From Acidimicrobiia bacterium (GTDB taxonomy: Bacteria; Actinomycetota; Acidimicrobiia; IMCC26256; Chersky-534), in the NCBI GenBank assembly GCA_017882925.1, contig JADGOM010000114.1, positions 1 to 38,089 of the forward strand: a stretch of 38,089 bases of DNA, given 5' to 3'. Each line of letters opens with the position of its first letter. Position 1 is the stretch's first letter. The notes under the pieces were generated by a model, which was not told the DNA's origin, ran no database searches, and was given only the letters and a program-made list of their open reading frames with translations. Below are positions 1 to 7,630 of this stretch, piece after piece. Both the position numbers and the translations under genes were made by a program.

Positions 1-491
1 CCCCGCTCGATGCCGCTTCGGTTCACCGCGTGCAGGCCGACGGCGATCGGCTCGGTGAGCGACGCCATGTCGGCGCTGAGGCCGTTGGGCACCTTCAGGC
101 ACATGCCGGCGTCGAGGAGCATCTCCTCCGCGAAGCCGCCGACGATCCGGTTGGAGAAGCCGATCGCCTCGACCGCCGTCCCGCGCACCAGGAACGGCAT
201 CGCGACGGTGAGGTCGCCGGGGCCGACCGCGCTCGTGGTCTCCGGACCGAGCTCGAGCACCTCCCCGCAGTACTCGTGCCCCATCATGTAGTCGGCGTCG
301 GGATCGAAGGTCCGTTCCGCTCCGATGGCGTCCGACATCGCCACCACGCTCTCGGCGTGGCGCAGCGAGTGGAGATCCGAGCCGCAGATCCCGCAGCTCC
401 TCACCCGCACCAGCACCTGGCCCGCATCGGGCTCGAGGGCCGGCAGCTCCCCCACTCGCAGGACACCATTCCGGGCAACGACAGTCCGCAT
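1..491 (-). CDS. Zinc-dependent alcohol dehydrogenase family protein, N-terminal part (runs off window start)
   Basis: Reverse-strand translation MRTVVARNGVLRVGELPALEPDAGQVLVRVRSCGICGSDLHSLRHAES...MMGHEYCGEV...; CGICGSDxH and GHE(Y)xG motifs of MDR/Zn-ADH. Alternative ATG at 503. Confidence 0.85.
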   Translation of the reverse strand, partial: MRTVVARNGVLRVGELPALEPDAGQVLVRVRSCGICGSDLHSLRHAESVVAMSDAIGAERTFDPDADYMMGHEYCGEVLELGPETTSAVGPGDLTVAMPFLVRGTAVEAIGFSNRIVGGFAEEMLLDAGMCLKVPNGLSADMASLTEPIAVGLHAVNRSGIER

Positions 492-604
492 GGGCGCCAC
501 CATGGCGAAGTGGGCGACCACGGTCAAGCGCAAGGGTCTTTCGTCCCGATGCGAAGGGCCGAAGGGTTCTCCGTGGCCCCGCGGCCGGCTCCTACACTCG
601 GCGT

Positions 605-1231
605 ATGACGTACACCAAGGTCTCAGCACTCGACGCAACCGGATACGTCCAGCTGCGCAAGGTCGCGACGCCCATCCCCGAGGCCGAGTACCTGGGCCTC
701 GAGTACATGGACTGGAAGAGCGGCGGCGACACCAACTTCGCCCCGATCGCGTCGGCCCGCGGCGAGCTCGAGTGCGCCGGCTTCTGGGACCACGGCAAGC
801 CCGACAAGGACGGCATCTGGACCAGCAACGCCGAGCGCTGCCCCACGATCGTCGAATGGGTCGAGCGGGTGGGCGCCAACTTCGGCCGGGTGCGCACGAT
901 CAAGCTCGAGCCCCAGGACTACGAGACCTCGCTGCAGCGCGGCCACCTCGACGACAACAACCGCCTCAACCCCGACGGCGAGGGTTGGGTGGTCCGCTGC
1001 TGGCTGGAGCTCACCGACAACCCCGACAGCTTCATGATCCTGCGTGAGGACAAGGACGACCCCTCGACCGAGACCCACATCCCGCTCCCACGCGGCGCGC
1101 AGTTCGTCGTCGACACCGAGCGCATGTGGCACGTCGTCTGCCACCCCGGCACCGAGCCCCGCTACGCGCTCATCGCGAGCTTCGAGAGCGGCGCCGACCT
1201 CGAGCGCTGGATCGAGTCCGAGCTCCCGTAG
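605..1231 (+). CDS. Conserved hypothetical protein, possibly cupin/2OG-oxygenase-like fold
   Basis: 208-aa ORF with ATG, high-GC codon pattern. C-terminal ...RMWHVVCHPGTEPRYALIASFESG (H and R spacing resembles Asp/Asn hydroxylase-like cupins, weak). Confidence 0.7.
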   Translation: MTYTKVSALDATGYVQLRKVATPIPEAEYLGLEYMDWKSGGDTNFAPIASARGELECAGFWDHGKPDKDGIWTSNAERCPTIVEWVERVGANFGRVRTIKLEPQDYETSLQRGHLDDNNRLNPDGEGWVVRCWLELTDNPDSFMILREDKDDPSTETHIPLPRGAQFVVDTERMWHVVCHPGTEPRYALIASFESGADLERWIESELP

Positions 1232-1257
1232 CCGCTACGCGGCCGTCGGTGGGGCCG

Positions 1258-1578
1258 CTACGCGATGAGCAGGTGCGAGATCCGGTCGTCGCGGAGCACG
1301 AAGATGAAGGTGGCGGGGCCGTTGTAGCCGTTGCCGCTGACCCGGACGTCGACGGTGACGGCGCCCGGGCCCTCGTCGAACCCGCCGACCGCGAACGTCG
1401 TCTGCACGCCGACGTTCTCGGTGTCGTTCCAGCTGGTGATCTCGTCGCGCCCGACGAACTCGCGACCCGAGTCGTTGAGCAGGGCGTCGTCGGTGAAGGC
1501 GGCGATGAACGCCTCGGTGTCCCCCGCGTTCGAGGCCGTGAAGAACTGCTCCACGGACGCCGGCAGCGTCGTGCTCAT
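1258..1578 (-). CDS. SnoaL/NTF2-like family protein
   Basis: MSTTLPASVEQFFTASNAGDTEAFIAAFTDDALLNDSGREFVGRDEI..., typical SnoaL-like pattern. Confidence 0.8.
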   Translation of the reverse strand: MSTTLPASVEQFFTASNAGDTEAFIAAFTDDALLNDSGREFVGRDEITSWNDTENVGVQTTFAVGGFDEGPGAVTVDVRVSGNGYNGPATFIFVLRDDRISHLLIA

Positions 1579-1684
1579 GCCGCGAGTGTGCCGTAGCGGG
1601 GCGGCTCCCGCCTCGGATTCCTCCGCGCCCACGAGGCCGGGGTGGTGGCGCCCGCTAGCCTCGACCCGCGATCGAGGGGGGCCG

Positions 1685-2527
1685 ATGCGGGAGCTCGCAG
1701 GCAAGGTGGCGGTGGTCACCGGGGGCGGCGCGGGGATCGGGCTCGCCCTCGCCCGGGCGTTCGCCGCCGAGGGCATGCACCTGGTGCTCGCCGACGTCCA
1801 GGACGACGTCCTCGAGGCCGCGGCGGCCGAGCTCCGGGCCTCGGGTACCGAGGTGCTCGCGGTGCACACCGACGTCAGCGACCCCGACGCGGTCGACGCC
1901 CTGCACGCGGCCACGATCGAGCGCTTCGGCGCGGCGCACGTGTTGTGCAACAACGCCGGCGTCGAGGTCGGTGCGGCCACCTGGGAGCTGAACCGCGCCG
2001 CATGGCAGTGGGTCGTGGGCGTCAACCTCTTCGGCGTCGTCAACGGCCAGCAGTCGTTCCTGCCCACGATGCTCGCCCAGAACGAGGGCCACATCGTCAA
2101 CACCGCGTCGCTCGCCGGGCTGCTCGCGCTGCCGTTCAGCGCGCCGTACACCGCCACCAAGCACGCGGTGGTCGGGCTCTCGGAGTCGCTGTTCCACGAG
2201 CTCGCGCTCACCGGGTCCGAGGTCCACGTGTCGGTCCTCTGCCCCGGCTGGGTCAAGACGCGGATCTTCGAGTCGACCCGCAACTACCCGGCGGGCGGCG
2301 GTGCGCCGCCCGAGACCGCGGTGCCGGTCGCGAAGATGGTCGAGGAGTGGGCCGCCAACGCGGTCGCGGAGGGCGTCGAGCCGGCCGAGATCGCCCGCCA
2401 GGTCGTCGAGGCGGTGAAGGCCGACCGGTTCTGGATCCTCACGCACCCCGAGATCTCGCCGGCGGTCATGGGCCGATTCAAGGCCGCGACCAGCGGCGAC
2501 AACCCGCGCGCCCCGGACGTCGTGTGA
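1685..2527 (+). CDS. SDR family NAD(P)-dependent oxidoreductase
   Basis: VVTGGGAGIGLALA (TGxxxGxG), NNAG, S...YTATKHA catalytic motif. Confidence 0.93.
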   Translation: MRELAGKVAVVTGGGAGIGLALARAFAAEGMHLVLADVQDDVLEAAAAELRASGTEVLAVHTDVSDPDAVDALHAATIERFGAAHVLCNNAGVEVGAATWELNRAAWQWVVGVNLFGVVNGQQSFLPTMLAQNEGHIVNTASLAGLLALPFSAPYTATKHAVVGLSESLFHELALTGSEVHVSVLCPGWVKTRIFESTRNYPAGGGAPPETAVPVAKMVEEWAANAVAEGVEPAEIARQVVEAVKADRFWILTHPEISPAVMGRFKAATSGDNPRAPDVV

Positions 2528-3438
2528 GCGCCGGGGCGCCGCCCGCCGACGGCATCGTCGCAGCCTGGGCCAAGCAGGGGTGGTTCCACGAGTTCGACGA
2601 GCGCGCGGTCTTCGTCGCCGACCTCGGCCCCGACGACGATCCCGAGCCGGTGCTCGTGCTCCACGGGTTCCCGACGAGCGGCGCCGACTGGCACGCGGTC
2701 GCGGCGGCGCTGGCGACGGGCGGTCGGCGGGTCGTGGTCCCCGATCTCCTCGGCTACGGCTTCAGCGCCAAGCCCGACCAGGAGTACTCGCTCTTCGTGC
2801 AGGCCGACCTCGTCGAGAGCGTGATCGCCGACCTCGGGATCGACTGCGTCGCGCTCGTCACCCACGACATGGGCAACTCGGTGGGCGGGGAGATCCTCGC
2901 CCGCGCCCTCGACGGCGAGCTCGGCTTCGGCGTCGAGCGACGGGTCCTCACCAACGGCTCGATCTACATCGACCTCGCGCAGTTGAGCGCCGGCCAGCAG
3001 CTCCTGCTCTCGCTCCCCGACGCGATGCTCACGGAGGCGGAGGCGGAGCTCGTGGGGGCGGAGCTCCTGCACGGTGCGTTGGTGGCGACGTTCGCGCCCG
3101 GCAGCCGCGTCGCCGACGCGGAGGTCGACGCGATGGTCGAGCTGGTGCTCCGGCGCGACGGCAACCGCCTGTTGCCGCGCACCATCCGCTACATCGAGGA
3201 GCGCCGCGAGCACGAGGGCCGGTGGACCGGCGCCGTGGAGTCGCACGCCGCGCCGCTCACCGTGATCTGGGGTGACGCGGATCCCATCGCGGTCGTCGCG
3301 ATGACCGGCCAGCTGCTCGACCGTCGCCCCGGCACCCCGGTCACCCACCTCGCGGGCGTCGGCCACTACCCGATGCTCGAGGCGCCGGAGCCGTTCCTCG
3401 ACGCGCTGCGCACGGGGCTCGCCCCGTTGCCCGGATAG
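2524..3438 (+). CDS. Alpha/beta hydrolase (haloalkane dehalogenase-like)
   Basis: GTG start overlapping SDR stop (GTGA). VLVLHGFPTSGADW..., VVPDLLGYGFSAKP, VTHDMGN nucleophile elbow, C-terminal GVGHYPMLEAPE. Confidence 0.9.
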   Translation: MSAGAPPADGIVAAWAKQGWFHEFDERAVFVADLGPDDDPEPVLVLHGFPTSGADWHAVAAALATGGRRVVVPDLLGYGFSAKPDQEYSLFVQADLVESVIADLGIDCVALVTHDMGNSVGGEILARALDGELGFGVERRVLTNGSIYIDLAQLSAGQQLLLSLPDAMLTEAEAELVGAELLHGALVATFAPGSRVADAEVDAMVELVLRRDGNRLLPRTIRYIEERREHEGRWTGAVESHAAPLTVIWGDADPIAVVAMTGQLLDRRPGTPVTHLAGVGHYPMLEAPEPFLDALRTGLAPLPG

Positions 3439-3474
3439 CGCGGCCCGCACCGGACCGGCCGGCCTCCGCTGCGA

Positions 3475-5046
3475 CTACCGGGCCACCCCCGGGTGCACCA
3501 CGATCCCGCCCGAGCCCGACGCCGGGGCCGTCATGATCGGGACGGTCGGCGGCGTACCGGTCGAGCCGCTCCCCGCCCTACCGGGGTAGGTCGTCACCGG
3601 CGGCACCGGGTCGTTCTGGCTCGCGGTCGTGGTGGTCGGGGGCGGCGCGGTCGGGGGCGGCGCGGTCGGGGGCGGCACGGTGCCGGTGGAGCCCGTCATC
3701 GTGTCGGAGACGAGGCGGACGACGAGATCGTCGAGCGAGAGCACCGAGTAGTCACGCACGTGGTGCGAGGTCGAGTCACCCGGCTCCGGCGCCCCGGCGG
3801 GTCCATAGGTGAGGAAGGTGAAGCGGCCGCCGGTCAGCTCCGCGAGCTGGCGGAAGATGTACTCGCCCTGGTCGCCGAGCCCGCTCGACGCGACCGGGTC
3901 GATCACGATCCCCGACCGGGCCGCCTCGAACACCTCCTTCGCGTAGTCGCTGTCACCCGGGTAGTCGAGGTGCGGCGCGGCGTCGCCCACGAGGAACATG
4001 AGCTTCACGGTGTCGGCGCCGCGCCATGCCGGCTTGTGGATCGCGTCGTCGAGCGCGGCGTTCACGCTCTCGGGCGTGTCGCCCCCGCCCTGCGCGCTGA
4101 TCTCGCCGAGCGCCTTCGTGAAGTCGGCGACGTTGCCCGTGAAGTCGAACGTGCGGGTCACGTACGAGTCCCCGCGGTCGCGGAACACGGTGAGCGCGAA
4201 GTGCACGTCGGGCTGCACGGGGAGGGCGGCGATGCGGTCGGCGATCGAGACCATGTTGGCCTTGAGCTGCTCGATCTCGTCGCCCATCGAGCCGGTGGTG
4301 TCGACGCAGAAGAGCACGTCGAGCCGCTTCGGCGTCGTCGTAGCCGGGGTGTCGAGCTCCACCCGGATCGGCGTGGTGTCGGACAGGGCGACCGTCGCCG
4401 TGGCCGCGCCGAGCTCCACCCGCACCTCGTACGCAGGCGACGGCTGCTGCTGTTGCTGCCGTTGCTGCTGGAGCTCGACCGCGTTCGCGGGGCCGAAGAG
4501 GAAGACGCGGCCGTCGGCGTGGGTCACCGCGGTCGCGACCGCGGCGCCGCCCGAGCTCGGGGTGAGCTGCACGGTCGCGCCGAGCACCGGGTGACCCGCG
4601 CGGTCCACGACCTGCACGACGATCCGACCGGTGACGTCGACGTCGTGCACGTCGAGCCCGGCGGCGAGCGCCTGCTGCCGGTAGGCGAGGTAGTCGGCCC
4701 ACCGCTCGTTGTCGTCGACGCTGCCGGCGCGGAGCGCGCCCGACTGCGGCGCGACGGTCGGCCCGTCGGGCGCGGGCTGCGCCGGCCCCGATTCCGCCAT
4801 CGTCGCGGTGGAATCGCCCGCCGCGGCCGGGACCCGGCCGGCTGCGCCCGGGTCCATCGTCGTGGTCATCGGCGCGCCGTCCGCCATCGCGAGCCTGCGC
4901 CCCCCACTCCCCTGGGGCCCGTTGGTGGGCCGGCCGTCGATCCAGCCCCGGGCGACCGCGTGACCACCGCTCCCGCTCCCCGCGGCGCAGCCGGCCGCGA
5001 CGACCGCGCCCAGCAACACCATCGAACCCACCCGCAGCACGCGCAC
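3475..5046 (-). CDS. Secreted lipoprotein with Ig-like/carboxypeptidase-regulatory region and VWA domain
   Basis: VRVLRVGSMVLLGAVVAAGCAAGSGSGG lipobox. LDVLFCVDTTGSMGDEIEQLK is a VWA MIDAS motif. Q-rich tract and C-terminal PPPTAPPPTAPPPTTTT tail. Confidence 0.85.
   Translation of the reverse strand: MRVLRVGSMVLLGAVVAAGCAAGSGSGGHAVARGWIDGRPTNGPQGSGGRRLAMADGAPMTTTMDPGAAGRVPAAAGDSTATMAESGPAQPAPDGPTVAPQSGALRAGSVDDNERWADYLAYRQQALAAGLDVHDVDVTGRIVVQVVDRAGHPVLGATVQLTPSSGGAAVATAVTHADGRVFLFGPANAVELQQQRQQQQQPSPAYEVRVELGAATATVALSDTTPIRVELDTPATTTPKRLDVLFCVDTTGSMGDEIEQLKANMVSIADRIAALPVQPDVHFALTVFRDRGDSYVTRTFDFTGNVADFTKALGEISAQGGGDTPESVNAALDDAIHKPAWRGADTVKLMFLVGDAAPHLDYPGDSDYAKEVFEAARSGIVIDPVASSGLGDQGEYIFRQLAELTGGRFTFLTYGPAGAPEPGDSTSHHVRDYSVLSLDDLVVRLVSDTMTGSTGTVPPPTAPPPTAPPPTTTTASQNDPVPPVTTYPGRAGSGSTGTPPTVPIMTAPASGSGGIVVHPGVAR
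3636..3680. repeat. Short ~15-bp tandem repeat (about 3 copies) encoding PPPTA repeats
   Basis: ggtcgggggcggcgc-type unit repeated within the 3' part of the VWA lipoprotein gene. Confidence 0.6.
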
Positions 5047-5142
5047 GCCGGACCCCTCTCGTCGCTCCGTCCGGTCCGACGAGCCGGGAGTGGGTCCGGT
5101 TCCCGGCTTGACCGAGGAAATCCGCGCGACCACTGTGCGGCG

Positions 5143-6291
5143 ATGAAGTTCGGGATCTTCCTCGCGCCCTTCCACGCAGTCCTCGGCCAGAACCCCACGC
5201 TGGCCCTCGAACGCGACCTCGAGCTGATCGTCGCCCTCGACCGCCTCGGCTACGACGAGGCGTGGATCGGCGAGCACCACTCCGGTGGGGTCGAGACGAT
5301 CGCGTCGCCCGAGGTGTTCATCGCGGTCGCGGCGGAGCGCACCAAGCACATCAAGCTCGGCACCGGCGTGAGCTCGATCCCGTACCACCAGCCGCTGATG
5401 CTCGCCGACCGGATGGTCCTCCTCGACCACCTCACCCGCGGCCGCGTGATGCTCGGGTGCGGACCGGGTCAGCTCACGTCGGACGCGCTGATGATGGGCA
5501 TCCCCCCCGACACGCAGCGCCCCCGCCTCGAGGAGGGCCTCGAGGCGATCATGCAGCTCCTCACGTCGCCCGACCCGGTGACGATGCACACCGACTGGTT
5601 CACGCTCGACGACGCCCGGCTCCAGCTCGCGCCCTACACGCGCCCACACTTCCCGATCGCGGTCGCGGCGTCGATCTCACCGTCGGGGCCGTCGACCGCG
5701 GGGCGCCATGGCGTCGGCCTGCTCAGCGTGGCGGCCACCGCGAAGGCGGGCTTCGACCTGCTCGGCACGCACTGGCAGGTGCTCGAGGAGAACGCGAAGG
5801 CCAACGGCCAGGTCGCCGACCGCGGGCAGTGGCGGCTCGTCGCGCCCATGCACATCGCGGAGACGAAGGAGCAGGCGCGCAAGGACGTCGAGCACGGCAT
5901 CGTCGACTTCGCCCGCTACTTCCGCCACATCCTCCCGTTCGGGCCGGTGGGCGCGGGCGAGACGACCGCCGAGATCCTCGATTCGGTGGAGCGCGAGGGC
6001 TTCGCGCTCGTGGGCACGCCCGACGACGCCATCCAGCGCATCAAGGAGCTCGAGGAGCAGTCGAACGGCGGGTTCGGCACCTTCCTGCTCTTCGGCCACG
6101 AGTGGGCCGACCGCGAGGCGACGCTCCGCAGCTACGAGCTGCTGGCGCGCGACGTGATGCCGCACTTCCAGGACTCGCTGCGCGCCCCGCTCGGCAGCGC
6201 GGACTGGGTCGCAGGATCCGGCGGCCGGTTCTCCGACGCCGCCGGCCACGCGATCAACAAGGCGATCGAGGACTACCAGAGGCCGGTCTGA
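5143..6291 (+). CDS. LLM class flavin-dependent oxidoreductase
   Basis: MKFGIFLAPFHAVLGQNPTLALERDLELIVALDRLGYDEAWIGEHHSGG..., bacterial luciferase-like N-terminus. Confidence 0.93.
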   Translation: MKFGIFLAPFHAVLGQNPTLALERDLELIVALDRLGYDEAWIGEHHSGGVETIASPEVFIAVAAERTKHIKLGTGVSSIPYHQPLMLADRMVLLDHLTRGRVMLGCGPGQLTSDALMMGIPPDTQRPRLEEGLEAIMQLLTSPDPVTMHTDWFTLDDARLQLAPYTRPHFPIAVAASISPSGPSTAGRHGVGLLSVAATAKAGFDLLGTHWQVLEENAKANGQVADRGQWRLVAPMHIAETKEQARKDVEHGIVDFARYFRHILPFGPVGAGETTAEILDSVEREGFALVGTPDDAIQRIKELEEQSNGGFGTFLLFGHEWADREATLRSYELLARDVMPHFQDSLRAPLGSADWVAGSGGRFSDAAGHAINKAIEDYQRPV

Positions 6292-6312
6292 CCCGCGCAG
6301 CTCCTCGTGGGG

Positions 6313-6738
6313 TCAGTCGCGGAGCTCGGTGTTCACGGGGCTGCCCTGGTGGAGGATCATCCGCCACTCGTCGCCGTCGCGGACGAACACGTTGACCGCC
6401 GCCACCTTGGCCTCCGACAACGGGCCCGGGTTCTCCGGTGCGTTGGCGGCGCCCGAAGCCTGGAGGATGTTCTCGTCGACGGTCACCACCGCGGTCGCGC
6501 CGATCACCTCGACGTGGGCGTCGGTGAGGAAGAACTGGATGTAGCCGGTGCCGCGGAAGATCGCGTCGATCGACCCCGCGACCTTGGCCCAGCCCTGGAT
6601 CCGCGGCCAACCCGGGTGCACGACCGTGGCCCGATCCGACCGCTCCCACACGTCGGCCATCCGGTCGATGTCGCCGGACTCGAACGCGGCGTAGAACTCC
6701 GCGTTCGCCTCCAGCACCGCGTCCTCGTCGCTCAACAC
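6313..6738 (-). CDS. SnoaL/NTF2-like family protein
   Basis: VLSDEDAVLEANAEFYAAFESGDIDRMADVWERSDRATVVHPGWP...; GTG start at 6738 preferred over the longer ORF start. Confidence 0.85.
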   Translation of the reverse strand: MLSDEDAVLEANAEFYAAFESGDIDRMADVWERSDRATVVHPGWPRIQGWAKVAGSIDAIFRGTGYIQFFLTDAHVEVIGATAVVTVDENILQASGAANAPENPGPLSEAKVAAVNVFVRDGDEWRMILHQGSPVNTELRD

Positions 6739-6778
6739 GGCTTCATCCTCGCACGACCCGCGGGGCAGACTGCCGGGC

Positions 6779-7618
6779 GTGCTCCGACCCGCGACCCGGA
6801 TGATCGCCACTCCCGACGTGCAGCTCGCGGTCCACGACTGGGGCGGCGACGGTCCGCCGGTCCTTCTGGCTCACCCCACCGGCTTCCACGGCGTGGCCTG
6901 GGCCCCGGTCGCGGCGTTGCTGGTGGCCGCGGGCCGCCACCCGTGGTCGTTCGACTTCCGGGGGCACGGCCGCAGCGACCGCGCACCCGCGGGCTACGCC
7001 TGGGCCGGCTTCGCCGACGACGCGCTCGCCGTGACCCGCGCGCTCGGCCTCGACGGCGACCCCTCCCTACTGGCGTGGGGCCACTCGAAGGGCGCGGCGG
7101 CCCTCTTGCTGGCGGAGGCCCGCGCGCCCGGCACCTTCGCCCGCATCTACGCGTTCGAGCCGATCATCATCCGAGGCATGGCGCCGGGCGACAACCCGCT
7201 GTCGCGCGGCGCGCGGAAGCGGCGCGCGGTCTGGGCGTCACGTGACGAGGCGCGCGCGTCGTACGCGTCACGCCCGCCCCTCGACGCGCTCAGCCCCGCG
7301 GCACTCGACGCCTACGTCGACTACGGCTTCCGCGACCTGCCCGACGGCGCGGTGACGCTCCGGTGCCTTCCCGACGACGAGGCCGAGATCTACGCGATGG
7401 CGCTCGATGCCGACGTGTGGCCCGCGCTGCCCGGCATCCAGGCGCGCGTGTGCGTCGCGTGCGGCGAGCTGACCGACGCGATCGGCCCCGCCGCGGCCGA
7501 GGCCATCGCGGCCGAGCTCCCGCACGGCGCGCCCGAGGTCTTCCCGGGCCTCGGCCACTTCGGCCCGCTCGAGGACCCCGACACCGTCACCGCCGCGGCC
7601 CTCGCCTTCACCGCGTAG
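6779..7618 (+). CDS. Alpha/beta fold hydrolase
   Basis: VHDWGGDGPPVLLAHPTGFHG..., DFRGHGRS, WGHSKGA nucleophile elbow, GLGHFGPLEDP. Start 6779 (GTG) or 6800 (ATG). Confidence 0.9.
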   Translation: MLRPATRMIATPDVQLAVHDWGGDGPPVLLAHPTGFHGVAWAPVAALLVAAGRHPWSFDFRGHGRSDRAPAGYAWAGFADDALAVTRALGLDGDPSLLAWGHSKGAAALLLAEARAPGTFARIYAFEPIIIRGMAPGDNPLSRGARKRRAVWASRDEARASYASRPPLDALSPAALDAYVDYGFRDLPDGAVTLRCLPDDEAEIYAMALDADVWPALPGIQARVCVACGELTDAIGPAAAEAIAAELPHGAPEVFPGLGHFGPLEDPDTVTAAALAFTA

Positions 7619-7630
7619 ACCTCGGGCGGG

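Noticed and set aside
3493-6291. 932-aa + strand ORF antisense to the VWA lipoprotein
   Set aside because: Only the C-terminal part from 5143 (LLM oxidoreductase) is real; the upstream part is Arg/Gly/Val-rich antisense translation typical of spurious high-GC frames.
1258-6738. Two SnoaL-like genes as a recent duplication
   Set aside because: The proteins (1258-1578 and 6313-6738) share only general fold-like features; no recognisable close sequence identity.
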